Source of the DNA: Phycicoccus sp. Soil802
GTDB lineage: Bacteria; Actinomycetota; Actinomycetes; Actinomycetales; Dermatophilaceae
Length of the DNA stretch: 64,000 nucleotides
NCBI RefSeq assembly: GCF_001429605.1
Contig: NZ_LMSS01000003.1
Span: forward strand, 310,001-374,000
Reading direction: 5' to 3'
Shown here: positions 48,204 to 56,409 of the stretch, one piece after another
Layout: every line of letters begins with the position of its first letter
Numbering within the stretch: the stretch's first letter is position 1
Position numbers and translations under genes: made by a program
The notes under the pieces: generated by a model
Database searches by the model: none
Told to the model about the DNA's origin: nothing
The model's input: the letters and a program-made list of their open reading frames with translations, nothing else

Positions 48204-48934
48204 CGGTGGGCAGCACGGCCGTCGAGATCCACGGGGTCTCCAAGCACTTCCGCCTCCGCCATACCCACTCGCTCAAGGAGAGCGTGGTCTGGGCACTCCA
48301 GGGTCGGCCGCAGCGCGACGACTTCGTGGCCCTCCACCCGCTCGACCTCACGATCGCCCAGGGGGAGACGGTCGCGCTGCTCGGTCGCAACGGCTCGGGG
48401 AAGTCGACGCTCCTCAAGCTGGTGGCCGGAGTCATGACGCCCGACACCGGTCGGGTGCGGGTGCGGGGCCGGCTGGCCGGTCTCCTCGAGGTCGGAGCCG
48501 GCTTCCACCCCGACCTCACCGGCCGGGAGAACGTCTACCTCAACGCCTCGATCCTCGGTCTCGACCGAGCCCAGATCACCGCCAGGTTCGACGAGATCGT
48601 GGAGTTCGCCGACATCGGGCCGTTCCTCGACACCCAGGTGAGGTTCTACTCCTCAGGCATGTTCCTGCGGCTCGCCTTCGCGGTCGCCGTCCACACCGAA
48701 CCCGATGTCTTCCTCGTCGACGAGGTCCTCGCCGTCGGCGACGAGGCCTTCCGGGCGAAGTGCATCGAACGCATCGCGCGGCTGGGCGCAGAGGGCCGCA
48801 CGCTGGTGGTGGTCAGCCACGACCTGCCGCTCGTCGAGCAGCTCTGCTCGCGCGGGGTGGTGCTCGACCGCGGCCACCTCGTCGTCGACGGCGAGGTGAC
48901 CGACGCGGTGATGACTTTGCGGGTCGCGGGTTGA
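48200..48934 (+). CDS. wzt: Polysaccharide ABC exporter ATPase (Wzt type)
   Basis: A 244-residue ATPase of the polysaccharide/teichoic-acid exporter group. Motifs in order: GVSKHFRLRHTHSLKESV (aromatic anchor of the adenine), Walker A LGRNGSGKST, the family-specific LLEVGAGFHPDLTGRENVYL, signature FYSSGMFLRLAFA, Walker B DVFLVDEVLAVGD and H-loop VVSHD. It ends right after the nucleotide-binding domain, with no carbohydrate-binding extension. GTG start in the upstream stop. Confidence 0.93.
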   Translation: MTVGSTAVEIHGVSKHFRLRHTHSLKESVVWALQGRPQRDDFVALHPLDLTIAQGETVALLGRNGSGKSTLLKLVAGVMTPDTGRVRVRGRLAGLLEVGAGFHPDLTGRENVYLNASILGLDRAQITARFDEIVEFADIGPFLDTQVRFYSSGMFLRLAFAVAVHTEPDVFLVDEVLAVGDEAFRAKCIERIARLGAEGRTLVVVSHDLPLVEQLCSRGVVLDRGHLVVDGEVTDAVMTLRVAG

Positions 48935-50874
48935 CCGCCTGGCTCCAGGCCCTCCCGGCAGTGTCCGTGGCCGCGGCCATGCTCCTCGTCCCCGGCCTGC
49001 TGGTCGCCGTCGCGGCGGGGCTGCGTGGTCTGACCGCCATCGGGCTCGCGCCGCCCCTGTCGGTGACGACGGTGGCCTGCACCGCGGTGGCTGCCGGGCT
49101 GGTGGGCGTCCCCTTCGGCGTGGCTGCCGTCGTGGTGGGGACCGTCGTCACCGCGGGGATCGCGGTCGCAGTCTCCAAGGTGCTTCCCGGCACGGCGCCG
49201 TCGCGGACCAGCTGTCCATCGGTGGTGGCTGGGCTGGCCGGCGCCGCGGCGGGCGGCATGTGCGCCGCGCTGGCCGTGGTCCATGGCATCGGACAGCCGG
49301 ACGTGTTCCCCCAGACGTTCGACGCGGTCTTCCACCTGAGCGCGGTCTGGCAGGCGTTGCACACCCACGACGCGTCGTCGCTGACGATGGGAACCGTTGC
49401 CGCGCCTGGGAACTCGTCGGCCTTCTACCCAGCGGCGTGGCACGGTCTGGTGGTCCTCGTGGCCGAGGTCAGCGGCGCACCGATCGTCGTCGCGGTGTCG
49501 GCCGTGTCGGTGGTCGTCTCGGCCCTGGTTTGGCCACTGGGCTGCGTCCTGCTCGCGCGCCAGGTCGCAGGCTCGCGCCCAGGGGCGCTGTTCGCGGCAG
49601 GAGTGCTCTCCGCGGCGTTCGGGGCCTCGCCCTACCTCCTCCTGTCCTACGGCACCTTGTGGCCGAACGCCCTCGCCAACGCCCTCCTGCCCGCGACCTT
49701 GGCCTGCGCAGCCCGGCTCCTCGTCCCTCGTGACCGCGCCGGCCAGACGGACGGCTTCGACAGGTGGCGGGCCGGCGTCTTCGGTGCGGTGGCGCTGCCC
49801 GGGCTGGCCCTCGCCCACCCCAACGCCGTGCTCAGCGGGCTCATCTACGTCACCGTCATGGCCCTCGTGGCGCTCGGCCACTGGGGCCTGTCCGCGCGTG
49901 CGGGCGCGCAGCCGCGGCTCGTGGCACTCGGTGGAGCTGCCGCCCTTGTCGGGGCCGGGCTCTGGCTCGTCGCGTGGTCACCGTTGTTCGCGGCCACGCG
50001 GCACACCAGCTGGCCGGCCCGACAGAGCCTGGCCCAGGCGGTGGGGGAGTGGGTGAGCGCCGCCCCCATGCGCACGCCCGTCCCCTGGCTCGCGGCCGCC
50101 CTCGTCCTCGTCGGGTGCGTCGTGGCCTGGCGGCGACCGCAGCTGCGCTGGCTGGTGTTGGCGCACGCGGCGGCGGGCGGGGCCTTCGTCCTCGTGGCCG
50201 GCAGCGACGGCCCGGTCGCGCGAGCGCTCAGCGGCCCTTGGTACGACGACCCCTTCCGGTTCGCGGCCCTGCTCGGCGTGACCGCAGTGCCGCTTGCGGC
50301 GCTCGGCCTCGAGGCCGGCGCCATCGCCGGGGTCCGTGGCGTCAGGGCGCGCTCGCACCGCTTCCCCGCCCTCCGTCCGTTGGTCGCCACGTGCGGCCTC
50401 GCCGCCGTCGTCGCGACCCTCACCGGAGGGATGTATGCCGGTGGGAACAGTCACGTCGTCGCCACCTGGTACCACGGGCAGTCCTTGGCCGGGCCCGCGG
50501 AGCGGGCGATGCTCGAACGACTCCCGCAGCTCGTCCCCTCGGGGGAGCTCGTCGCCGGAAACCCTTGGAACGGCTCACCGTTCGCGTCCGTGCTGGGCGA
50601 CCGGGCCGCCGTCTTCCCGCACGTGAGCGGGTCCTGGGACCCCGACCGGGTCTTGTTGGCCAGCAGCCTGAACCGCGCCGAGGACCTGCCGGAGGTCTGC
50701 GCGGCGGCGCGCCGCCTGGACGTCGGCTACGTCATCGACGGGTCGGTGGCCTTCTGGAAGGGCGACCACCGCCAGGCGCAGTACCGCGGCCTCGAGGTGG
50801 CCGGCCATCCCGGCTTCGAGCCCGTCGCGCACGGCGGACGGCTGACCCTCTACCGCGTCACCGCCTGCTCCTGA
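48931..50874 (+). CDS. DUF6541 family polytopic membrane protein
   Basis: A 647-residue protein with about 13 hydrophobic segments and a C-terminal soluble domain (VAGNPWNGSPFASVLGDR). The N-terminus VSVAAAMLLVPGLLVAVAAG and the first large loop PDVFPQTFDAVFHLSAVW match actinobacterial DUF6541 proteins, often found beside cell-wall polysaccharide genes and resembling GT-C transferases. A TTG start overlapping the ATPase stop (TTGA) joins it to the operon. A membrane glycosyl- or substituent-transferase role is an inference. Confidence 0.82.
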   Translation: MTAWLQALPAVSVAAAMLLVPGLLVAVAAGLRGLTAIGLAPPLSVTTVACTAVAAGLVGVPFGVAAVVVGTVVTAGIAVAVSKVLPGTAPSRTSCPSVVAGLAGAAAGGMCAALAVVHGIGQPDVFPQTFDAVFHLSAVWQALHTHDASSLTMGTVAAPGNSSAFYPAAWHGLVVLVAEVSGAPIVVAVSAVSVVVSALVWPLGCVLLARQVAGSRPGALFAAGVLSAAFGASPYLLLSYGTLWPNALANALLPATLACAARLLVPRDRAGQTDGFDRWRAGVFGAVALPGLALAHPNAVLSGLIYVTVMALVALGHWGLSARAGAQPRLVALGGAAALVGAGLWLVAWSPLFAATRHTSWPARQSLAQAVGEWVSAAPMRTPVPWLAAALVLVGCVVAWRRPQLRWLVLAHAAAGGAFVLVAGSDGPVARALSGPWYDDPFRFAALLGVTAVPLAALGLEAGAIAGVRGVRARSHRFPALRPLVATCGLAAVVATLTGGMYAGGNSHVVATWYHGQSLAGPAERAMLERLPQLVPSGELVAGNPWNGSPFASVLGDRAAVFPHVSGSWDPDRVLLASSLNRAEDLPEVCAAARRLDVGYVIDGSVAFWKGDHRQAQYRGLEVAGHPGFEPVAHGGRLTLYRVTACS

Positions 50875-50945
50875 CCGACCCCCGCGGCTCACTGGTCCTG
50901 ACCTCGACCGGGGCCGGCACCCGACGGCGACGCGGCCAGGTGGGC

Positions 50946-50969
50946 GTTTGGCGGACGGTGTCGCGGGTA
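50946..50969 (+). promoter_or_regulatory. SigB/F-type promoter for the acidic small protein
   Basis: GTTT (50946-50949), 15 nt, GGGTA (50965-50969), 46 nt before the ATG at 51015. Confidence 0.65.
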
Positions 50970-51014
50970 GGACCCGGACGCCACAGCCGCGCATGAACGA
51001 GGAGGAGCCACACC

Positions 51015-51203
51015 ATGACGGAGAACGCGACACCCACAGAGGACGGGGGCTCGTCGACGCAGGACACCGGCGCCCCGGCCATCGGCCGGGACGAGGACCA
51101 GCAGGACGGCGGCCCGGGCTCGCACACCGAGGACGGGACCGGCGGCGCGGTGGACGACCCCGCGAGCGGTGGGGTCCCCGAAGGTGCCGACGAGGACGAC
51201 TGA
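51015..51203 (+). CDS. Small acidic disordered protein
   Basis: A 62-residue protein that is almost wholly Asp, Glu, Gly, Ser, Thr and Pro, with no hydrophobic core. AGGAGG lies about 6-9 nt before the ATG. Its net charge is strongly negative. It resembles short stress-induced hydrophilic proteins rather than a folded enzyme. A SigB/F-type promoter sits upstream. The end of the gene lies in a 13-nt tandem repeat whose copies each contain a TGA. Confidence 0.65.
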   Translation: MTENATPTEDGGSSTQDTGAPAIGRDEDQQDGGPGSHTEDGTGGAVDDPASGGVPEGADEDD

Positions 51204-51230
51204 CCACGACGACTGACCACGACGACTGAC
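51195..51230 (+). repeat. 13-nt tandem repeat at the end of the acidic gene
   Basis: GACGACTGACCAC is repeated 2.8 times. The first copy supplies the stop codon of the acidic protein; the others lie just downstream and add further TGA codons in a regular array. Confidence 0.75.
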
Positions 51231-51255
51231 TCCCCGGCGGTCGCGCCCGGGTGGG

Positions 51256-51756
51256 TCAGCGCTTGTCGCGGCGCAGCATGCCGAGCGGGAGCACCAGCCA
51301 GTTGACCGCGAAGAGCAGCAGGGAGGCCCCGGCCGCTGCGACGGCCACCCCGGTGTCGGCCACGACGTCGAAGATGACGAACGCCACGGCCGAGACGGCG
51401 AGGGCCAGGGCGACCAGCCCGACTCGCGCGCACCGGTTGGCGAGCGCGACGAGGGCTGCCTTCTCGCCCTTGCGGAACAGCAGCCGGTGGGCGCTGACAG
51501 GAGCCACCAGGAAGGCGGTCGCGACCACAGCGAGGGCGAAGGCGACCAGGAACACCACCCGGTTGACGTCCTCGATCTGGGTGAACCGCTGCTGGAACGG
51601 CAGGGTGAGCAGGAACCCGGCGAGGATCTGGACACCCGTCTGGACCACGCGCAGCTCCTGGAGCAGCTCGTCCCAGTTGCGATCGAGGCGCTCCAGGGGG
51701 GTCTCGTCGCGGCCGTCGTGTGCGCTGGCGGTGTCGGGGGCGTGGTCGTCGTCCAT
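51256..51756 (-). CDS. DUF6328 family membrane protein
   Basis: A 166-residue protein. A hydrophilic head (with LERLDRNWDELLQELRVVQTGVQIL) precedes four membrane segments (AGFLLTLPF, FLVAFALAVVATAFLVAP, ALAVSAVAFVIFDVVA and LLLFAVNWLVLPLG). This fits DUF6328. The function is unknown. A SigB/F-like promoter with one mismatch in the -35 element lies just upstream on the minus strand. It is divergent from the sigma factor gene. Confidence 0.85.
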   Translation of the reverse strand: MDDDHAPDTASAHDGRDETPLERLDRNWDELLQELRVVQTGVQILAGFLLTLPFQQRFTQIEDVNRVVFLVAFALAVVATAFLVAPVSAHRLLFRKGEKAALVALANRCARVGLVALALAVSAVAFVIFDVVADTGVAVAAAGASLLLFAVNWLVLPLGMLRRDKR

Positions 51757-51766
51757 GCCACACGTC

Positions 51767-51790
51767 TACCCCCGATTCGCTCCCCCAACC
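51767..51790 (-). promoter_or_regulatory. SigB/F-like promoter for DUF6328
   Basis: On the minus strand GGTT (51790-51787, one mismatch to GTTT), 15 nt, GGGTA (51771-51767), 11 nt before the ATG. Confidence 0.5.
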
Positions 51791-51921
51791 AGTTCTGCCC
51801 CGTGTTGCCGCATCCACCAGATTCAGCCTGCCCTTGCGCCCGTCTGCCTGTGGTGGTTTGGTGAATACCGACACATCGGTCCAAAAGCGGTGCCGTGTCC
51901 CATCACTTCGAAGGGATGCCC

Positions 51922-52752
51922 ATGGCACTCGCGACACCGCTTTCGACCACCCGGTTCCCGGCCGCCCCGCCGTCTGGCCCGGCGGATCACCAGGCCGGCC
52001 CGGACTCCCCGGACCACGCCCGCGCCGAGGAGCTGCTCGCCGAGGTCGAGACCTGCCACGACCGCTGGCGCCAGTGCGAGCTGCGGCAGGAGGCGGTCGC
52101 CCTCACGCTTGACCTCGTCGACGGGGTGGCGCGGCGCTACCACGGGCGGGGCATGGAGCGCGACGACCTCGTCCAGGTGGGCCGGATGGCCCTCGTGAAG
52201 GCAGCGAACGGCTACCGCTGCGGGCTGGGGAGCAGCTTCGCGGCATACGCGGTGCCGACGATCTCGGGCGAGATCAAGCGGCACTTCCGCGACCAGGGCT
52301 GGCTCGTGCGCCCGCCGCGACGGCTCCAGGAGCTGCGCGCCGAGGTGGCGGGCGAGCAGGAGCGGCTGCGCCAGGTGCTGCTGCGCGAGCCCACCGACGT
52401 CGAGCTGGCGCAGGCCCTCGACGTGACCACCGAGCAGGTGCGTGAGGTGCACGCGTCCTCGATGGCCTACCACGCGATGCCCCTCGACCTCTGCGACGGA
52501 CCCGGCCCGACCGGTGACGTTCGCTGGTTCGACGACGTCGTCGTGGCCCGTGACGCCCTGCGCAGTGCGCTGGTGGAGTTGAGTGAACGAGACCTCCTGA
52601 TCGTCCGCCTGAGGTTCGTCGAGGAGCAGACCCAGTCGCAGATCGGGGAGGTGCTGGGGGTCAGCCAGATGCAGGTCTCTCGCCTGCTGGGCTCGATCCT
52701 CCAGCGGTTGCGGGCTGCGATGGCCCCGGAGGTCGGAGGCGACCGGCCATGA
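51922..52752 (+). CDS. SigB/SigF-type sigma factor
   Basis: A 276-residue sigma-70 family protein of the SigB/F/G group. Region 2 shows VARRYHGRGMERDDLVQVGRMALVKAANGYR, then FAAYAVPTISGEIKRHFRDQGW, and region 4 has LSERDLLIVRLRFVEEQTQSQIGEVLGVSQMQVSRLL. It directs RNA polymerase to general stress promoters, expected as GTTT-N15-GGGTA, which occur upstream of several genes here. The ATG of MALATPL has AAGGG in front. The next gene overlaps it by 4 nt. Confidence 0.94.
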   Translation: MALATPLSTTRFPAAPPSGPADHQAGPDSPDHARAEELLAEVETCHDRWRQCELRQEAVALTLDLVDGVARRYHGRGMERDDLVQVGRMALVKAANGYRCGLGSSFAAYAVPTISGEIKRHFRDQGWLVRPPRRLQELRAEVAGEQERLRQVLLREPTDVELAQALDVTTEQVREVHASSMAYHAMPLDLCDGPGPTGDVRWFDDVVVARDALRSALVELSERDLLIVRLRFVEEQTQSQIGEVLGVSQMQVSRLLGSILQRLRAAMAPEVGGDRP

Positions 52753-53702
52753 AGGTGGGCTACTTCCTGTCGTCCGAGGAGTACACCCCCGACGACCTCG
52801 TCGAGCAGGCGGTCCTCGCCGAGCGAGCCGGGTTCTCGGGCCTGTGGATCAGCGACCACTACCACCCGTGGAACGACGAGCAGGGCCAGAGCCCCTTCGT
52901 CTGGTCGGTGATCGGCGCGATCTCGCAGGCGTGCTCGTTGCCGGTCACCACGGCCGTCACCTGCCCGACCGTCCGGCTGCACCCGGCCGTCGTGGCGCAG
53001 GCCGCAGCCACCTCGGCGACCATGCTCGGCGGGAAGTTCATCTTGGGGGTCGGCACCGGCGAGGCCCTCAACGAGCACATCCTGGGCGGCCCGTGGCCGC
53101 ACGCCGAACGCCGCCTCGAGATGTTGGCGGAGGCGGTGGAGCTCATCCGGGCTCTCTGGACCGGCGAGGTGGTCTCCCACTCCGGGGAGCACTACACGGT
53201 GGACACCGCCCGGATCTACACGTTGCCGGCCGAACCCCCGCCCGTCTACGTGTCGGCGTTCGGGCCCAAGGCGCTCGAGGTGGCAGCCCGGATCGGTGAC
53301 GGCTTCATCACGACCAAGCCGGACGCCGAGTCGGTCGCGGAGTTCAGGCGGCTCAAGGGCGACGCCAAGGCTCCCACGATGGCCGGCCTCAAGGTGGCCT
53401 TCGCCGACAGTGCCGAGGAGGGGCGCGACCACGCCCACCGCCTGTGGGCGAACTCCGGCCTACCGGGGGAGCTCGCCCAGGTGCTCCCTTCGCCGCAGCA
53501 CTTCGAGCAGGCCTCGACGCTGGTCACCAAGGAGGCGACCGGCGAGTCGGTCGTCTGCGGCAACGACGTCCAGGAACACGTGGAGGCGTTCCAGCCCTAT
53601 GCCGAGGCGGGGTTCGACGAGGTCTTCGTCGCGAACATGGGCCCCCACTGGCGCGAGATGATCGAGTTCTACGGGGAGCAAGTCCTGCCGCGGCTGGCCT
53701 GA
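52749..53702 (+). CDS. F420-dependent LLM-class oxidoreductase
   Basis: A 317-residue TIM-barrel protein of the luciferase-like monooxygenase superfamily, near the F420-dependent glucose-6-phosphate dehydrogenase subgroup. Features are VGYFLSSEEYTPDDLVEQA, GLWISDHYHPWNDEQGQSPF, the cofactor loop MLGGKFILGVGTGEALNEH and TVDTARIYTLPAEPPPVYVSAFG. The substrate is unknown. It overlaps the sigma factor gene by 4 nt, an unusual pairing that would link its level to sigma synthesis. Confidence 0.92.
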   Translation: MKVGYFLSSEEYTPDDLVEQAVLAERAGFSGLWISDHYHPWNDEQGQSPFVWSVIGAISQACSLPVTTAVTCPTVRLHPAVVAQAAATSATMLGGKFILGVGTGEALNEHILGGPWPHAERRLEMLAEAVELIRALWTGEVVSHSGEHYTVDTARIYTLPAEPPPVYVSAFGPKALEVAARIGDGFITTKPDAESVAEFRRLKGDAKAPTMAGLKVAFADSAEEGRDHAHRLWANSGLPGELAQVLPSPQHFEQASTLVTKEATGESVVCGNDVQEHVEAFQPYAEAGFDEVFVANMGPHWREMIEFYGEQVLPRLA

Positions 53703-53725
53703 CCGTCCCGCCCTGCCCGCCATGG

Positions 53726-54427
53726 TCACGGTCGGGTGCCCCACACCCCCGGCGCAGGTTCGGGCCTGGCGTCCTGGAGGGCGTCAAGGAGGGCTGCGAG
53801 GTCCTGGAAGGTGAGCTCGGCGCCCGCGCTCTCGAGCTCGGCCGCACTCGTCCCACCGGTCGCGACGCCGATCGCCACCGAGCCGATCCGGGCGGCTGCC
53901 TCCATGTCCCACACCGAGTCGCCCACGACCATCACGTCATCGGCCTCGAGCCCCGCCCGCTCGAGGACGGCGCCGAGCACGTCGGGATCGGGCTTCGTGC
54001 TGTCCACGTCGTCTCCCGTGACGATGACGTCGAAGTCGGGGTGGTCGAGGACCTCCAGCATCGCCCAGAGGTCACGCTCCCCGCCCGAGGAGGCGAGGGC
54101 CACCGTCAGCCCGGCGTCGCGGCACCAGTTCAGCAGGACCCTGGCGGCCGGCAGCGGGTGCAACCGCTCGTGCCAGGTGCCGAACAGCACGTCGTGGGCA
54201 GCCGTGATCTCGGGGTCCTGGGCCCGCTCACGGCTGTCTCCGAGCAGGTGGTGCAGGAGGTGGTCGGACCCCATTCCCACCGTGTGGTGGACTGCGGCCA
54301 TCGGACGGGAGTGGCCGAACTGCTGCAGCGCCTCCCACCAGCAGAGGGTGTGCACGTAGGTCGAGTCGACCAACGTGCCGTCGAGGTCGAAGACGATCCC
54401 GCTGGCTCGCGTCAGGCTGTCGGACAT
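53726..54427 (-). CDS. HAD-family phosphatase (phosphoglycolate phosphatase-like)
   Basis: A 233-residue protein. Motif I is IVFDLDGTLVDSTYVH, motif II threonine/serine lies in VALASSGGERDL, and motifs III/IV are in STKPDPDVLGAV and VVGDSVWDMEAAARIG. The helical cap sits between motifs I and II. It hydrolyses a small phosphate ester. MSDSLTRASG was chosen as start since it directly precedes motif I; an upstream frame lacks conservation. It is divergent from the DUF7218-like gene, and the two may share SigB/F control. Confidence 0.92.
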   Translation of the reverse strand: MSDSLTRASGIVFDLDGTLVDSTYVHTLCWWEALQQFGHSRPMAAVHHTVGMGSDHLLHHLLGDSRERAQDPEITAAHDVLFGTWHERLHPLPAARVLLNWCRDAGLTVALASSGGERDLWAMLEVLDHPDFDVIVTGDDVDSTKPDPDVLGAVLERAGLEADDVMVVGDSVWDMEAAARIGSVAIGVATGGTSAAELESAGAELTFQDLAALLDALQDARPEPAPGVWGTRP

Positions 54428-54483
54428 GGTGCCTCCCCAGCGCCCGTGGACCACCGGGCGGTCGTACCGGCTCCCCTCCATGG

Positions 54484-54508
54484 TGCCCCTGAACCGGCCG
54501 GGCCAAAC
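54484..54508 (-). promoter_or_regulatory. Possible SigB/F-like promoter for the HAD gene
   Basis: On the minus strand GTTT (54508-54505), 16 nt, GGGCA (54488-54484), 57 nt before the ATG. The spacer is one longer than the others. Confidence 0.4.
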
Positions 54509-54514
54509 CTGCGG

Positions 54515-54538
54515 GTTTGCCACCCATCCGGCCGGGTA
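54515..54538 (+). promoter_or_regulatory. SigB/F-type promoter for the DUF7218-like gene
   Basis: GTTT (54515-54518), 15 nt, GGGTA (54534-54538), 76 nt before the ATG. Confidence 0.65.
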
Positions 54539-54613
54539 GGACCCGGGCGGTGACGCCCCCACTCGCTCGCGTCACCGGCATACCGCTCCCCAGCGAGTGC
54601 ACAGGAGGTCACC

Positions 54614-54883
54614 ATGCCTGCACGCAAGCCCGGCCCGTCCGTGAAGGACCCAGAGATGTACGAGGCGCTGCGCGACGACGGCGCCAGCAAGGAGAAGGCG
54701 GCCCGCATCTCCAACGCCGCCTCGAACACCTCACGAAGCGCCGTGGGCGCCAAGGGCGGTCGCAGCGGCGACTACGAGGACTGGACCAAGCAGGAACTCA
54801 TGAAGCGCGCCCGCCAGATCGGGATCGAGGGTCGCTCGTCGATGTCGAAGGCGCAGCTGGTCACGGCGCTGCGGGACCACTGA
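54614..54883 (+). CDS. DUF7218/Rho-N-like small protein
   Basis: An 89-residue protein. The N-terminal half has KPGPSVKDPEMYEALRDDGASKEKAARISNAA and the C-terminal half is a SAP/Rho_N-like helical pair (WTKQELMKRARQIGIEGRSSMSKAQLVTALR) that often binds nucleic acid. Small proteins of this type recur in actinobacterial stress regions; the exact role is unknown. AGGAGG lies 7 nt before the ATG. A P/E-rich gene follows 4 nt later. Confidence 0.85.
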   Translation: MPARKPGPSVKDPEMYEALRDDGASKEKAARISNAASNTSRSAVGAKGGRSGDYEDWTKQELMKRARQIGIEGRSSMSKAQLVTALRDH

Positions 54884-54887
54884 GCGG

Positions 54888-55052
54888 ATGACCATGGACA
54901 CCTACGCGTCGAACCTTCTCCCCGACGGGACGACCTTCCCGCCGGTCACCCCGGAGCCGCCCTTGCCGCCCGGGTACGAGCCCCCGCCGGAGCTGGAGCC
55001 GATCCCACCCGAGCCGGAGCAGGAGCCGTCCGAGCCGGAGCCGTCCGAGTGA
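54888..55052 (+). CDS. Small proline/glutamate-rich protein
   Basis: A 54-residue frame just after the DUF7218-like stop: a short N-terminal part (MTMDTYASNLLPDGTTFPPV) and a C-terminal half made of P-E repeats (EPPPE, EPIPPEPEQ, EPSEPEPSE). It is probably disordered. The GAGCGG before the ATG is a poor ribosome site, but re-initiation from the upstream gene is possible. Codon use is like that of neighbours, so it is likely real. Confidence 0.5.
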   Translation: MTMDTYASNLLPDGTTFPPVTPEPPLPPGYEPPPELEPIPPEPEQEPSEPEPSE

Positions 55053-55065
55053 CCTCGGAGGGTGG

Positions 55066-55674
55066 TCAGAGGTTCTCGACCACGTGACGGGCCACGTCCC
55101 GGAGCTTCTCGTTGCGGGTGCTGGACCAGCTCTTGAGCAGGTCGAAGGCGGCGTCGGCGTCCAGGCCGTACCGCACCATCAGTGCGCCCTTGGCGCGCTC
55201 GATCACCGCGCGCTGCTCGATCACGCGTGAGGCCTCCTGCCAGGCGTCGGTCTTCACCTGGCGTTCGAGGGCGTTCGTCACGTCCACCATGTAGCCGTGG
55301 ACGGCGACGACGCGTCCACCCAACACGATCCCCTCGCCCACCGAGATGACCTGTCGCACGGTGCCGTCGGCGGTCACGACCCGGTGTGGCTGGGTGAAGG
55401 GCTGGCCGGTCTCGAGCGCCTGGTGCAACGTCGCTGCCGCCTCGGCGTGGTCGTCGGGATGCTTGAGCGAGAGGATCAGCTGGGTGGTCAGCCGGGTCTC
55501 GCTGTCGAGCAGGCCGTGGATGGCGTACATCTCGTCGGACCACCACCAGGTGTCGGTGAGGTTGTCGTAGCGGAAGCGTCCGAGCGTGGAGGATGGCGGC
55601 GGCTGCTGCACACCACCGCTGAGGTGGTCGTCCGCGTAGCCGTCGGTGGAAGGGCTCGACTCAAGGGCCGACAT
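55066..55674 (-). CDS. PAS-ANTAR regulator
   Basis: A 202-residue protein. A PAS domain (residues 30-140; GRFRYDNLTDTWWWSDEMYAIHG, then PHRVVTADGTVRQVISVGEGI) senses a signal, and a C-terminal ANTAR domain (VIEQRAVIERAKGALMVRYGLDADAAFDLLKSWS) binds antitermination hairpins in RNA. The start MSALESSPSTDG has GGAGGAC in front. This is the third ANTAR gene in 20 kb and again has no kinase partner. Confidence 0.92.
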   Translation of the reverse strand: MSALESSPSTDGYADDHLSGGVQQPPPSSTLGRFRYDNLTDTWWWSDEMYAIHGLLDSETRLTTQLILSLKHPDDHAEAAATLHQALETGQPFTQPHRVVTADGTVRQVISVGEGIVLGGRVVAVHGYMVDVTNALERQVKTDAWQEASRVIEQRAVIERAKGALMVRYGLDADAAFDLLKSWSSTRNEKLRDVARHVVENL

Positions 55675-55818
55675 GGGGTCCTCCGTGACAGGTGTCCGCT
55701 CACAAAGCGGAAGTGAAACGAGAGGGCTGCTTCTTAACCCGGCGTCATCATAGGTGGACCTGAGTCGGCTGCGACAACTCCTCCCGGCACGTGTCTCACG
55801 CGGCGCGTTTGGGGCCAC

Positions 55819-55842
55819 GTTTGCCGGCACCAGAACCGGGCA
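55819..55842 (+). promoter_or_regulatory. SigB/F-type promoter for the NRAMP-like operon
   Basis: GTTT (55819-55822), 15 nt, GGGCA (55838-55842). The following GTG at 55853 is only 10 nt further, so the transcript would be leaderless or nearly so. Confidence 0.5.
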
Positions 55843-55852
55843 TGAGGAGGTC

Positions 55853-55945
55853 GTGACCGAAGGACTGGCCCTGGCGGGCGGTTGGTTGATCTATGCCTGC
55901 ATGCTCTCCACGCTGGCCTTCGTCCTCCTGCGGCGCCCACGATGA
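55853..55945 (+). CDS. Small membrane protein at the head of the NRAMP-like operon
   Basis: About 30 residues from a GTG: TEGLALAGGWLIYACMLSTL and AFVLLRRPR (given in two pieces), a single membrane helix with a basic end. A longer frame from 55754 is possible, but the SigB/F-type promoter falls inside it, which favours this start. The TGA overlaps the lipoprotein start by 4 nt. Confidence 0.5.
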   Translation: MTEGLALAGGWLIYACMLSTLAFVLLRRPR

Positions 55946-56409
55946 CCACCCGTCCTCGCGGCGCGCGCCTGGTCCGGGCAGCCAGCGCCGCCCTCATGGC
56001 CTGCCTCGCGCTCGGCGGGTGCGTGGTGCCGGCCCGGGACGACGGCGCCTTCCGGGCCAACGCCGAGGCCGCCCTCGGGTCCGCCGTCAGCGAGGCGCGC
56101 ACCGGCGCCCTGGTCCTGCAGGCCCGGCTCGACGGGCACGCGACGAACGCCTACGCGGACACGGTCATCACCGAGAGCGAGTCCGCCATCGGCCCCATCG
56201 AGGACAGCTTCGGCAACGTCGACCCACCGGAGCCGGGGCAGGACCAGCTGCGGACCGACGTCATGGAGCTGCTGGGTGACACCGCCGACGCCTTCGCCGC
56301 CGCCAGGCTCGCGGTGCGGCGCGACGACGAGGCGCAGATGCGCGCGACGGCAACGGAGCTCACCGAGGTGGCGGACCGCATGGACGACGCCAAGGAGGGC
56401 TTGCGGTGA
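55942..56409 (+). CDS. Putative lipoprotein of the NRAMP-like operon
   Basis: A 155-residue protein with a signal peptide and lipobox (MACLALGGCVV), then a helical region (FRANAEAALGSAVSEARTGALVLQAR) and more helices with acidic patches. It has no recognised domain but looks like a helical-bundle lipoprotein. It overlaps the upstream peptide (ATGA) and the NRAMP-like gene (GTGA), suggesting a functional link with the transporter. Confidence 0.7.
   Translation: MTTRPRGARLVRAASAALMACLALGGCVVPARDDGAFRANAEAALGSAVSEARTGALVLQARLDGHATNAYADTVITESESAIGPIEDSFGNVDPPEPGQDQLRTDVMELLGDTADAFAAARLAVRRDDEAQMRATATELTEVADRMDDAKEGLR

Noticed and set aside
48646-49881. Minus-strand open frame opposite Wzt and DUF6541
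   Set aside because: His/Arg/Gly-rich, no hydrophobic core and no motif; the opposite strand encodes a typical polytopic protein.
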